DNA of 64,000 nucleotides from Saxidomus purpurata (taxonomy: Eukaryota > Mollusca > Bivalvia > Venerida > Veneridae): contig JAFMSR010000009.1 of NCBI GenBank assembly GCA_022818135.1, positions 21,731,159 to 21,795,158 of the forward strand, in the 5' to 3' direction. Positions 33,870 through 46,802 of the stretch are shown one piece after another (position 1 is the stretch's first letter; the number at the start of each line of letters is the position of its first letter). The notes under the pieces were generated by a model that worked only from the letters and a program-made list of their open reading frames with translations, searched no databases and was not told where the DNA came from. A program made the position numbers and the translations under genes.

Positions 33870-34515
33870 CAACGCTGGTTGAAACAGTTTATTATTTATT
33901 AAAAGACACTTTACAAATTTTATAATTCATTTAATAAACTGACAAGTCTATTTTGCAACTTAGATAGTAAGTAAGCTGACAAACAGTATATCAGACTAGC
34001 CAACTGAGCCAACCTGGCACAGAGGCTGTCTCCTAACTCCCCTAACTAACTTACTGCCTCCTCCTAACTTTCTTTTATACAGAAATAACACAGATATATA
34101 TACTAAAGACGCCAGACTTGGCTTATGTCAGTCTGCCTTCTAATTTCTCAGTTATTTCCTGGTTTCATCAGAAAATGTCCCGACAAAGATCAAACATCCG
34201 GGAACATAAAAATTACTCTAAACGTGAATTACAAATAAGACCCTTTGGCTAATAAAGTTTTGACAGCTTTTATACCTTCCCATTTTCAAAGCAGATTTAA
34301 TAAATTATCTATACAATTTTAAGTTTTCTCTTATTACGCTACATAATTATGTCTTCAAATAAATATTATGCGCCTACATGATTTTAAAAAGGTAATGATG
34401 TTACTCATTTAACATAGAAATAAAAAAGAAAAGAGCAGGATGTACATGTTTTTTGACACATGTGCATTTGCTTGCGTTTTCAACAATGCAATTACAGAAA
34501 AAGTCATAACAATAT
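33870..34515 (-). mobile_element. Candidate solo LTR
   Basis: On the minus strand the order is a ~430-bp upstream part, a TATA box (TATAAAAG, ~34079-34072), a purine-rich leader with 'ttaggaggaggcagtaagtt', then about 180 bp later AATAAATAATAAA and a terminus near 'ttattatgttaca'. This promoter-plus-polyadenylation order within ~650 bp is LTR-like. No pol or gag sequence and no second LTR were found. A short pol II gene end is an alternative. Confidence 0.33.
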
Positions 34516-34519
34516 AATA

Positions 34520-37387
34520 ATCGTTTCGGAAATGGCTTGGAAAGGAAGTGCACGACGTAACTACACCTCTTAAGTTCCTTTTCGGGAAGCTTTTATTCAG
34601 TTGGGGTTTTTAGAGATGAAATGCAGACATGCTGAAGATGGGCGAGAGCGGAAAAAACGGGTGGACGGACATCTAGACTGATTGGCAGACCGCTTAAACC
34701 AATTGTCTTTAAAAGATGAAAAGCTGTAAAATGGCCAAGCAAAGTGTTCGTGCAATCCGTACAAATGTGTACCTTTGTACAATTATCGTTAAATAATCAC
34801 TGATTTATACATTAAAAGAAAGAAATCCGTCTGGAACTACGAGCGGACCGCATTTATCGGCGATGTGAAGAAATTGGGCATACGAAGTAAAATAGTGAAG
34901 CCTCTAAGCGAAATGTTGCCGAAGGCAGCTATATCAAACACGTTTTTATACCATGCACCTACGTATTCAATGTGTTTTACACTATGTCCTATCCAATTAA
35001 ACATTATTTCTCGGAGAATTTTGCGAGAAACAGACCATCATCCACCAGAATCATCTTAATGTAGGAAATCCCAACAACAAGTGTGCTATTTTAATTCATA
35101 CTAACAAAAATCCGGAGTGTTGATTAATAATAAAAATCAATAAGTGCATACCTTTTTAATATAGACTCTGGGTTGCTGTTACCTCCACTCCCTCCACCGG
35201 GGGAATTTTCTGCAGTATGATTTTCTTAGAGTATAGTAAAAGACCTATAAATCCATTTGTCTACACACTGGTCGTTGGGGCAAACGTCCGTTACGCGCTT
35301 TTACCCTACGTTACCCATATACATGTACGATATAAATATATACACACATAATTTCCCTGACAGAGAATCAAAGCGCTGTGAGCGCTGAAGGCCTGGGGGC
35401 TATAGGTTAACCCCCCGAAAAACAACTTTTGCGCGGAACCTTACCTAAAGCGCGGGTCGAAATGTGCAGAGGACGAAATTCAATATATGACACAGAATGA
35501 AAGATTCACAAATATATGGGTGGCAGGGAAGTTTGTTTTATTATAAAACGTACGTTAAATGAAACATAATCACATAGTCAACATTATAAATTGTTTAAGC
35601 AAATAAAAATAATTCGATCTGCGCTTTGTACAACTTCAAGCGATATGATCTGATGGTGTGGATCGAAAATTATTGTGTACCAAGGACAAGACCTTGAAAC
35701 AGAAATAAACAAAGCAATACCAGCAATGAAATATAAATACAGTACTGTACAATGTGTATAACAGAGAAAACCAAAATGATTCTGGGTTACTTTGTAGTTG
35801 TAATCGGTGAAACCGTTCACTGGGTCTTGACATGCAGCGTCCTCGATAAATGGCGGGTGATTTTGATCACGTGAGTTCCTTCTCGGGAATGTACGTAAAT
35901 TACATCTTTTTTTAAAGAAATTCATTTTTAGGTAAATATATATGTAATCGTTCTTAAATAACAAAGTTGTCAATGAAATAACATCGGAAATTTGAAAATC
36001 AAACTAAAAACTCTTATATCGAGCTCCGTACTTTTCCGTAAATTTCCGTAAATATTCGCACTTTTCCGTGATATGCATCTGATTATCTTCCGTAATCAGC
36101 TAACAGCGCATTAATTTCTAAAACAGAAAAAAATGTGTAATGCAGCCCGTAAGCTATATACCTTTCTGCAATCGTTTGAAGTTGTATGTACTCTTTTCAT
36201 TTGTAATATGTTCTTATCATATGCGACATTCAAACAGAAGATTGATCTGGTCTGTCTTGCACTACTTTCGCATAGCGCATGTTTACAGTTGTTATTCGCA
36301 CATAACACAGTTAAGTTGTCTGCAGTGTTTGAAATGTAGTATGCTAACTTAGGCGTATGGGACTTTCAGTCCCCAGGCCAAAATAGATGTAGAGTTATTT
36401 GTAGGCATATAATGAACCTATGAAACATGTAATGTTGTATTATATTTCCTGAACGTGAAACAGTTATTTTGGCAGTATACGTTACCCGTGTCTGAAATTA
36501 CATATTGTACAGAGAAAAAAAAGGGTGCTTCATGATTTGTTTTAATGTATCAAAACAGTATTCTGTCTTAAGATGTATTTTATGTTAACAACTAATCTGT
36601 GTTGATAATATAGTTGTTCCCTTACTTACAAGTCCACCACTAGTCAGTTATGTTACAAAATGTAGACGACAATGACATTCAGCTCAAGTAAACAATCATT
36701 CGATTACAAATTTTAAAACCTGTTTGTAAGTTCATAGTATAATAAAATTTATCACTTCCACGTGTTTTAAAATAAATCTGAAAAGAAGACGATTAATGGA
36801 GGGTTATTTTGAAAAAAAGTTGAGTAGTGTTTGGAGTGTCACGAAGTAATAGATCTCAGAAATAAAGTTTTGAAAAAGAAATGTTTAAAGTTAGTAAGCT
36901 ATACAATAATTCTCATTTTTCACCTGTCGAAGTGTTAATTGTAGGAATTTGTACTGAAAACCCATTTTTATGAATAATTAAAAAATAAAGAATGTTCTTA
37001 ATAATACCACAATCATTCAATGGTAAATGTTTAAGGGCTGTAGTGAAAGACAACATTCTTAAGACTCGACTGCCCTTTTTTGTTGAGCAAAAAGTTGTCT
37101 TGCTAAACAAGTTTAATCATTAATATCCGACCGTTTAAATATTATCGCCCCAAACGGAACTCATTTCTATATTTGTAACGGTATGTGGTCTGTGGTCTAA
37201 ATTTGTATCTGTCGTTGTACTAAACGAAAGCGTTGGCATAATGAACTTCACATATGATGATCAAATATTCTGTAGCTGGGTCTGATAATGTTTGTGGTCT
37301 GTAGAAAACTTATTTTCCTATACAATTTGAATAATTCGATGTGTCATTATCACTTAAATATCACAGGTACGCGTATAGGCGTCTTTT
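34520..37387. other. Stretch downstream of the opsin gene
   Basis: Contains whatever 3' untranslated region the opsin has and a possible exon at 35152-35209. 35370-35470 is a GC-richer patch ('gcgctgtgagcgctgaaggcc'). The 129-residue minus frame at 35584-35973 lacks recognisable features and is not called. Confidence 0.35.
35152..35209 (-). CDS. Possible small internal exon, Gly/Ser-rich
   Basis: 58 bp bounded by a good acceptor (ACTGCAG) and donor (AAAAAG|GTATGC). The one open frame reads NSPGGGSGGNSNPESILK. It lies downstream of the opsin stop, so it would belong to another minus-strand gene. No partner exon was identified. Confidence 0.25.
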
Positions 37388-37806
37388 TCATAAGTTTGTC
37401 TCCCGAGTCTTACCCAAAACAGACTGTTTCACTGACTGAGCCTTTGGATTCTTTTCACATACTTTCGCTAGGTAAGAATTTGATCCTTTGCCATCTGTTT
37501 TTTCTGCAGATAATAGCGAATTTTTTCTCTCCACCCGACATGTGCTGTCTGATGAACCAAGAACTTTTGATTCAGGAAGACGTGATTCATTCGTGAACTG
37601 CTTTAGAATTTCAAATTTTTGAATAAATGCCTCTCGAAACTGACTGTTGTGACACACATAGACCAAGGGATTCCAGATGCAAGCCGTTTTTGCCATTAAG
37701 CAAGGAAGTTGGACAAGCATTGGAGAAATCGTGAGCAGATCCATGTTGAAAAACGATTCTAAAAGGCTAACAACGGCGTATGGCATCCAACTCACTAAAA
37801 ACGAAA
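37388..37806 (-). CDS. Opsin terminal exon (TM6-TM7, helix 8, tail)
   Basis: The acceptor is CTTTTTTCAG-type (TTCTTTTTTCAG) before 37806. The first two bases complete a Val codon with exon 41532-41625. 138 residues plus TGA. No palmitoylation-type cysteine lies directly after helix 8. Confidence 0.88.
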
Positions 37807-40800
37807 CTGAAAAAAGAATGAAGTAAACATTAAGTTAATTTAATTTTTCAGTAGATAATTCGCTGTAAACGGTGCCTTTTCAAAAATGTTTCAAGTGAAT
37901 CGAAATTATAAACAACATAATAAATATTATGCATTGACATACTAGTTCTGAACACAGCCATGATGTTGTTTTAAGGGAACAATGAGAAAAAGCATGATAC
38001 CATTTAAACTATTATTCGTAAAAGATTAAAAGACAGGTGTGGACCCTCTTTTGTGGTCGAGTGGTCAATATAAATGCTTTACAATGTCAAAATATCTCAG
38101 TGAATGAAAGTTATGGTTTCGAGATTGAGAAACAATGTCTCATTAATATGGGAAAATCGTTCATACATTTCTTTTCAATAAGACTTATTTTGCCGGGTAT
38201 TTTACTACAATAAGTGTTGTCTGGCCAGTCGTGATGAAAAAAATAATCTTATGTACATTTAAATCTATATTAGTCTATTTTGACCTTATTCATGCCGCTT
38301 GGCTTGCATTTTCATGCCTGTGTATAACAGTTTATAACTTTATATATTCCTGTGATATAGAATACACATAACATGATAAAAACATTAACCCAACACTTTT
38401 GGACTCTCAAAACCGCTGAAACTATTCAATTATCATGAAATACCCATTCATGTTTTGCGTACGCGCACTCGATATCACTCAAAAAGGATTTTCGCGATTC
38501 ATACCCCCTTATAAACTTTTCTGATATCAAGATATCATAACGTATCTTAATAAAATATTTGACACGCTTAGTACATTTTTGTATTGAATTTCGATATTCT
38601 TTGATGTGAATCAATTTTTCTCTTATTCGCTAACAACAGTTATACATGTACTAATGTTTTCTGTTACTCTTTAAAAACGTCAAATATTACAGCAGATAAA
38701 ATTAATAGTATGATTCTTTCATACTGTCGTCTTGGGTATTTAGATAAATACTGCCTCTCTTAAAATCGGTGTGTGAATAGCAAACAAGACAAAATACGTT
38801 CGACACATGCAGAAAATGATACGAATATCGCGCACCGATTGAGGAAACAATATCTTTTATTTCATCCTCGATCGATCTCGAGTTTTGTCAAAAAATAGCG
38901 TATAAGAAATAGCATTTTTTTAATGTATCGCGTCGGGAGTTTCTATGTTAAAGGTCCACTTCTAAGCGAAAATTAAGTGACAGTTATTTCAATGGCAAGT
39001 ACATTACCTTATGCAAGACACTTAATAATGAAGATTGTCAGGTTAAAATTTACAGAAAGTGTTTGGAACACGAAGAAAAGTATGTGTATTATGTTGAAAT
39101 CTCAGTGATTCGACAAAATGACCACCCAGGTTTTTTTAACTTTCTTTATAATGCATGGAAAAATAATTGTACATGTACTGTGGTTTATTTAGAATTTCTA
39201 CATTCCAACTTTAATTTTTTATTAAGAATAACTTATTTCTGTGTTTTTTAAAGTAGATTTGAATTTTTACTTTCCTTAGTATTGGACCTTTAACGACGGA
39301 AACAGATCATTCAACGCTGTGTAATGTACATGGAATGTGTCCAGGATTTGTTGGTTGTTATATAAAGTAGGACTACTAATCATGTGAAAGAGACCGACAT
39401 TACAAACTTATTTTACCTTTTTCATTTTCGTGTTAATTACTTTCTGATAAACAACAGCGTTAGTTTGTCTGAGTAAAATCTACTTCTGAAATTCAGGAAA
39501 GGACAAAGAAAATGCATGGAATTATCTTTCGCATTAAGTAAAAAATCACGAAAGTCACAACTCCCTATAATTAGTTCTCTTACATATAGCTATAATGATA
39601 TTAAAAACACGCTTTTTTCTTTTAAGATATTTCCTAGGTTAAGCTTCTTGATTTTTCCATCGATTTAAGACTTACTTCTTACGATTCGAATTAAGTAAGG
39701 TAACATCCATAGTAATGCTAAGCTTATTTAGAAGGACTTAGTTCATGATACATGTATAACAATTATCACATCTGTAACTGAGTACACTTAACCTTTGATT
39801 TCTGTATAAAAGTAGGGCAACAAACGCCTGAAAGAAAAAAGCTCACTATCTCTCTTAAGATTGTTTTATAAGTCTTTGAAGTTGAAGTTATACGGGTGCG
39901 ATTTGGTACTTCTAGAATCAGAATGTCATGTGGCAGAACTGATTCTGAACCGAACTATTCGTTTTTCGGCATACGCAAAACTCTTCACTAACTTAAGGAG
40001 ATAATCAAAAACTGTTAAAGATTAAAACACTACTCATAAAATGTATCGATGAAATAATAAAAAAATGTGCACCAATTTCGGTTCCACGTGCGGGGAACAC
40101 GCTGCTGGACGTCAAGTTTCTGATCACGTGACTACAGAAATTCTGCTTGAAATCCGGAATTAAAGGAATTAATTCCGAGATGTAAAAAGGCTTAATCGAA
40201 CGCTTCAGAAGTGGCTCTAGGAATTAATTCCCAATTCAGAACTACCAAATCGCACACGTCTGTTGACTTAGAATTTGGCTATAATTACAATTTCTCCTTG
40301 TAAAAACTAACTACCACTTTTAAGTATTATGTACTTATAGGCGAAGAATACTGGCCGAAGCAATCGATAATCACATTTTAAGGATACTGGATGCCAAAAG
40401 TGAAGTGTTTTAGAATTTTCTGAAACTTTGTTGATTATCCACATCACAAAACGCAGACAATATGGCTATATTCGACCTTCATTTTTCGCAAAATAAATCT
40501 AAACGAACCATGTATCAAAGATAAAGAATAATCTTAACTTTGGTGCTTTAAAGTTAGATAAATTTCAACATATTCACATAATATTCACAATTATGCCTTA
40601 AAAATGTAATGCGTTATTAAAAGTCGCAATAGAAATGACTTCTTGTAAAGAAATACAAATGAAAAAGTAAATTTGTCCTTCCGTTGTTGTTGTGTAACCT
40701 TTGATTTCTGGATATAGGGGTGCAGCTCAAAATGCATGTACCTCACCCACCTGATTGTGCATATAACCTCCACAATTTATTTTCACAACTTTAATTGCTG

Positions 40801-41625
40801 CCATTTAGAAATATTTATCATTTATTTCTTTTCATAGTTATCGTGACCATCCAACAGTCTTAGGTAATACTAAAATTAGAAATGTGTTCGCAGAACAGAG
40901 ATTGCCTAACTTGTTCATTCAATCTTACACAACAACGGGCTGTCAGATTTACAACTTCTACTTGGTCCAATAACAAACAATACCCTAGGTGCACAACTTC
41001 ATATTCTAATTGACATTTAATGCAAGGTTTCATAACCCTAGTCAGATATGCCCGCTTTGACTGATTTAAGGGCCATATTTCCGCCTATACTGAAAAAAAA
41101 TCACAACTAAAATCCCTAATGATCAACATTTTTGTAAGGTTTAATGATGTTTTGGTCTTTCTAATACTTTTACAGTAAAATATTACATACAGACAAACAC
41201 ATGCACACAGAGAATCGTCCTATGCGTTATAATCAATCAATTCTGGTAAAGGTTAGCGCGGTGAGGTCTTTACATATTTGTACATTATACATGTAGTCAT
41301 AGTGTCCTCGAATCTCAAATAACACATATATATCTACCAATACCGGTCCGCTAAAAAAATAACATATAGTACATTCCGTGAAAATTTGGCCCCATAAATC
41401 CAAAACAATACAGTACTCTTTCAACCATGTTTGAATGCAACTTTCCCATTTTCACTTACATAATCAGTACAATGTACTCATTGGCTCATGTCTAAACGAG
41501 CCCCTACGTAAGTTACTACTTCCTAACTTACCTATTGTAAGCGCTACAGATATGGTAACTTTGATATCTCTCTTTACTCTTCGTTGCTGTATCCATGTAG
41601 AGTGATTTCTCTTCTCCCGCCAAAT
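37388..41625 (-). CDS. Opsin, last two exons (partial gene)
   Basis: A light-sensing G-protein-coupled receptor of the plasma membrane. Exon 41625-41532 encodes IWREKRNHSTWIQQRRVKRD and IKVTISVALTI (end of the third cytoplasmic loop, start of TM6). It joins in phase 1 to 37806-37388, which reads SFLVSWMPYAVVSLLESF (TM6 with the W-x-P-Y-A motif), an outer loop, then QLPCLMAKTACIWNPLVYV. This is TM7 with the chromophore-binding lysine in AKT and NPxxY. Helix 8 is CHNSQFREAF. A ~75-residue tail rich in Ser, Thr and Lys follows, ending TRETNL-stop. In total 170 residues are visible. The N-SQ-F-R helix-8 tripeptide and AKT fit ciliary-type opsins or xenopsins better than Gq r-opsins (HPKFR); the subtype is an inference. 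TM1-TM5 exons, including DRY, were not found and lie upstream (higher coordinates) or outside the window. Confidence 0.85.
37807..41531 (-). other. Opsin intron with an embedded MITE
   Basis: 3.7 kb, donor GTAAGT at 41531, acceptor at 37807. AT-rich, with the TIR element at 39892-40259. The small frames inside (38426-38614, 39063-39251, 40591-40773, 41233-41424) show no domains. Confidence 0.7.
39892..40259. mobile_element. 368-bp MITE-like element in the opsin intron
   Basis: The terminal inverted repeats are ACGGGTGCGATTTGGTACTT on the left and, reverse-complemented, ACGTGTGCGATTTGGTAGTT on the right. Both continue with TCT.GAAT. The interior has repeated ggaattaa/ttaattcc palindromes and a TGATCACGTGACT motif. 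It is non-coding. Target duplication was not clear. Confidence 0.72.
41532..41625 (-). CDS. Opsin penultimate exon (loop 3 to TM6)
   Basis: 94 bp. The acceptor is ACTATTTCAG and the donor ATAG|GTAAGT. Phase 0 in, phase 1 out. The basic loop (REKRNH..QQRRVKRD) leads into a hydrophobic TM6 start that continues correctly into the next exon. Confidence 0.8.
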
Positions 41626-44600
41626 CTGAAATAGTTTTACAATACTCATTATAACTGTTTTACTGTTTTTAAGATATGGTGGGAAAAAAACTAACGTTCA
41701 TTGAAACAACTTTCAAAATCTGACTAGTGTAACAAACTTCTGGAATTTCAGGAGAACATTTCATTTTTGAACCTGGATTTGTTTTTCAATTCTTTGTTTT
41801 GTGTAACTGCTTTTCTGAATTATAAACGTGGGATTTTGAAACTTGCTTCCACGGGAGTATATATTTCGTTCGTCACATTTTAAATCCAGTGCACCAATTG
41901 CATAAAGAGAGTTCTTTGTATTTTAAATATACAACAAACTGCTTTCGTTGTTTGATTTGTTTTCCTCAGGTGTGTCATAATCTAATGCATGACAGTAATT
42001 GCCTGTTATTACCTTTTATAAACGTATGCTCTTTACTGCACTGTATGTATTCAAATATAAGCTCAATGATCATCTTTTATCGTCCCTTTGAAGCTCATAA
42101 AACTACTAAGGAAGCTTATGCTACGTTGCGTGGTACATTTAATGTATTACGCTATAACATTATATTGATCTACCTTTTGCCTCCCTTGCCCATATGAGAC
42201 ATTAAACAACCAAAGTTATCTTACAAAATGTACTGTTATAAAAATAATTAAATTTAATAATATTTCAGTCATACTAATGACATACTGTTCCTTTTGTACA
42301 GTGTCCTCGACATATAAACTATAATCATGGGTTCGTTACAAAAAGAGTTCATATATACTTTAAAACATGGCATCCAACTGTTATGCATTGATATAACCTT
42401 ATGTGATCAGATGACAAAACACCTGACTGTTTAAGAACAAATTCCTGAGATAAGCCTGTAGTTCGCAGCTCTTCATATGTCAAATGGCGTTAGCATAGTT
42501 AAGTATGAGCATTGAGTGCGTGTGGATTCATGTTTTAGACCAAGCTTATGAAAAATACATGTAGATCGCTTTTACAGTTTCTTGCATCTTTGCAATATCT
42601 TAAATATCACTGACTACGATGAAGTTCTTAACAATTATTTACAATGTTTTCGTAGATAAACTTTTCTAAACTTTAGATAATAATTCTAAAAAGGGATATA
42701 ATTAAAAATAAAATGTTCAAAACAAAACATTAAGTTTTTGACCCTGAATAGATATGTTATATTTTTACCACCTATCTGCATTACTTTTCACAATCGCAAA
42801 CGTACATCCACAACTTTAAAGATTTTATATGTCCATAAAGGGACAAACGTTTATAAAATATCATGCAAAAACTGTTTTTCTTGACACAGATAAAGTCCCT
42901 TTTATTTTCCTCGTACCATGTATAAACTGGGTTCGAGGAGCATCCTCAAATTACACTTATAAAATGTCTAATTGTCAATATAATCGTTCCAGTGTACTCA
43001 CAAACATGTTAAAATTACAAGAAAATGCTTGCACCTGATACATGTGTGTTTGTAGAGGATTCTACCTACTATTGTTTGCTTTCATGCAAAACTATTGGAA
43101 ATGATGCAACATGTTTTGACAAAATACTTGGAAACATTTACTAATAGTTGTTTTTTTATTGTGGAAAAGTAAGTATACATGATGTTACGGACTACATGTA
43201 TCAATATATTTATTGTTTTTAGAAAAATATCGAACTGAAAGAAGTATGTTCGATACTTTGTGTGTGAAATGGTGAAATTATTGATCTAGTCCAGTCTGTG
43301 ACTAAAAATTTAGTTTTGTAAAGTTACATTCGATTGGCCACTACAAAAAAACAATTACCCTGCAGTCAAATGATTTAAAACCACTGGAGTATTTTTACGA
43401 TATTTTATACCTGAAATGTTGCATTATTAATGTCACCAGCACTGCAAATCTTAGAGTAATTACAGAATCCTGCCCCCAGCAAACATACAGCATTATTTGT
43501 TTTTCTAGAGTATAGTTCCCACACTAATTTCGATAATGCCAGAAGTGTCTTCCTGCCTGCGATATCATAGTCTCACTGAAGAAATATGTAAGTTTGTTTC
43601 GCAAAATGTTACTGAAGGATAGGCTAATAATAAGAGCTGATATTAAAAGAGCCGCTAAGGTCAGGTTTAACGTCACTAAATTCCATAATTAACCGTAATT
43701 AAAACATGAAATAATATTAACTTAAATCATCAATGACTGAATGAAGCAACGTAAGTGGGCAGGTTTTTCATATATTTCACATCTTTATAAATGATGAGAA
43801 ACAAAAACTATTTATGTTTCATGTAATTATTTTATTATACAAAACAATCCATGTATACAACGTTGAAAAATTTGACGTTGGCATTCGTTTCCTCTTAGAT
43901 AAATTGTTATTTTTCTAAATCAACTACAAGATAGTATTCATTTCTTCATGTACAAAAAAATGCTTAAATAACAAATATGTTTTTACAAAGCAGCAGACAT
44001 TATATTGCATTTCTTTCGGCAACATTTCTGTTTTATTTGATTTTGCCAAATCAAATGTTCACGCGTTCAATATGCTATCAACAGGATTAGCATCAATTCT
44101 ATTTCGAGAATACATGATATTTAATACATGTGCAATAAATTGCATTTTGACCAATATACATGTAACTATATACATGTAATAATATTAAAGGTACAAAATT
44201 AATGTGATGAAAAGGTTTTTTATTCGGAAATATGCATTGTTATTATGATAAGTTTTGACCCACATACAATGTTATAACTATACACTTTTTAAGTTTTAAA
44301 TTAGTCATATTGATTACACTAAATAGATATTGATCTCTACTTTCAATCCAATTAAGGTTTCATTCTCATCTGCTTACTTAATGCAACATGCACAGTGTAA
44401 TTTCCAGCATACAATTAAAAACAATGACCCTGTAAACGTGTTATGAACTAAATTCAAAACCAAGACTTGTCATCCAAAATAGGCACACTGTAGGAAGTAA
44501 TAGAATAGCCAATAAAATCATAGAATTTAGAAAAACCTGCCTTATGTTTACATGTACAAGGCCAAGATCTCCACAGGCTGAACTACTTATTTCGAAATTT

Positions 44601-45235
44601 TATTTTATACCATGAACTTTACATTATCAAGGTATTTATAGTTATACACATAGTTTTACATGTTTACACAAATTTATATTGGTTTAATAGGTGTGAAATA
44701 TAGTCCGTATATCAAGCAGAATTGCTGTAAGATTGCATGATAAGAAACGCGGCCTATGGCGGCGTGATCCCCGCCCGTGGAAACGAAATTGGGTGCATAT
44801 TTCATACATGTATTATTTTATTGATTATTAAGTCTCTCTATTATGCTACTGTAACATTTTAAAGTGAATACAATGATTTAAAGATACAACTCTGTAGTTT
44901 GAGGGCAGTTGTTTGTCATCCTTCTAAAATGAAGGCATGTCTCTAGTGTCTTTCCCCAAAGTCTTGAAATTCATTTACTTAAATGGATCTATCTGTTGCA
45001 AAGTACATTAAAATGAATGCAAATTGTATTACATGTTTCTTTCAACAAATTGACACTAATTTGTTAAGGAGGCAACTAAATTAGATGAATTATAAGTGAC
45101 AACGTACTTTTTAATGTGAACATTTTGTTACTATTTCTTAGCTACATTGTGTAGGAAAAGCAACACGTTCCTCGTCAATATTCGAAAGAAATGGATAAGG
45201 ATGACGTCACGTAAAATATTAGCCGAAAGTAAGCT
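41626..45235. other. Stretch upstream of the visible opsin exons
   Basis: Searched for opsin TM1-TM5 exons without success. A weak exon-like segment is at 43411-43556 (minus). 44745-44800 is a short GC-rich patch. The rest is AT-rich and unassigned. Confidence 0.4.
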
Positions 45236-46768
45236 TTAAAGTGTTCCCACGATTTCGGAAGAAGTGGCGCTATTAAATTAAATATTTTTAACCAACAAAT
45301 TGATGTGTTCTTAGTGTAGAATTAAGTTCAATCCCTTATAGACCCAGGAAGTATGTTCCATTAAATGAAGCATTCCTGTAGTCTGTACTTTTGATAAAAC
45401 ATATCTATGGGAACCTGAACAAAATAATAAAAGGCAAAATGTGGATTTGCTGGAGTTTTGACATTCTGACTCGTGGTGCATGGGTATGTCGGGTTATAAA
45501 CGTTCTAATTCATCATCAACAAAATATGCTGATAAAGTAAATGAATACAGATTTAAATACATGATAATGTTTTTCTTACTGGTAATGTACGATGCGTATT
45601 ATCCTTCGAATATTTTACCGAAAATATCAATACCTGTTTTGTTACTGTAAAATGCACATTATCTTTTCAATATTGTACCAAACATTGTGCTGTGTGGTCG
45701 AACATAATAATTGCCTCAGTCAGCAATCAACAAGATACCGTGAACATTATCAAACAACTTATCGCTTCTTTCATACAATTAACGAATACGACATCGATAT
45801 GCTTTCATTGCTGAGGCAATTTTCAAGTCGGAAATACGAAAGAAAATCGATGAATTTGACTAATTCTCTAACAGTTTCTATTTACAGTACTGCATAAACT
45901 TCCTGCCTTTACAACTTACGAAAAGCATCTGTAAAGACCAGAATATTTTGTAAGGAAAAGCTGAAATGCTATTTAAATGAAACCGTGATTGGGTGTTGGT
46001 TTCGCCTAACAAATGTTGAATTTGGCCTTATTGTTGTCTCATGTATCCATATACATTTATCTACTAGTATCGTTCTTTTTATCATATTAACTCTTAATTT
46101 CGGTTTATTAGTTATATGGCTAAATAGAAATAACATCTGATTTGCACAGTATATATAAGTATCCTACTTCTTTTCAATATTTCTCTCTATTACAAGAAAG
46201 AGACATGCCACTAGTTATAACAGTTCTAATAAACTTAACCAGCGCTCCAAATTTACGACAATCTTTTCAGACATTCGCTGAAAACATACATGGAACTGTT
46301 TCACTATGCCTGTGTTTTACTACATGATATACACCTTTCAAGATGGACATTATGTTGTTTGTTCAACGTCTCTGTTTGTGGAAAAGAATGATAAATACGA
46401 ATGAATAACATTTTTTTACAAATTGTTAAGTAAATCTTTGTCACGTTTGTATCTCATCAGAAATATAAAACGTTTTAAATGAATCAAAAAGCACCAAACA
46501 AATAATAACATTACGTAATAAAACATAAAGTTCAGTACTTGTGGCAACTGACTTTTCGACTAATACAGATCACAATCCTCTTGCATAGAAAAACAGAAGC
46601 ATTTAAAAATATGTCACAACCCCTTTGGAGCCTTATCTCTGAGAGCTAGTTATGTTTTCTGCATCTTATAGTCATACAACAACTCAGTTGTTGTAAGTTT
46701 AAATAAATCAGGACTATAAGTTTGAGAAAAATAAAAAAAAACTCGTAAGTTACTGTATAGAATATTTA

Positions 46769-46802
46769 AAGTAATATTACCGTTCAAAGTGACCATCACA
46801 AT
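46769..46802 (+). mobile_element. Solo end of the TTAA-type MITE
   Basis: TTAA followed by AGTAATATTACCGTTCAAAG and TGACCATCA, matching the right-end TIR of the MITE at 28946-29293. No opposite end was found nearby, so it is a truncated copy. Copy A has a different sequence at this place. Confidence 0.6.

Noticed and set aside
35584..35973. 129-residue minus-strand frame with hydrophobic stretches
   Set aside because: No recognisable motif, no acceptor or leader context, and AT-rich composition that gives Phe/Ile/Tyr-rich chance frames.
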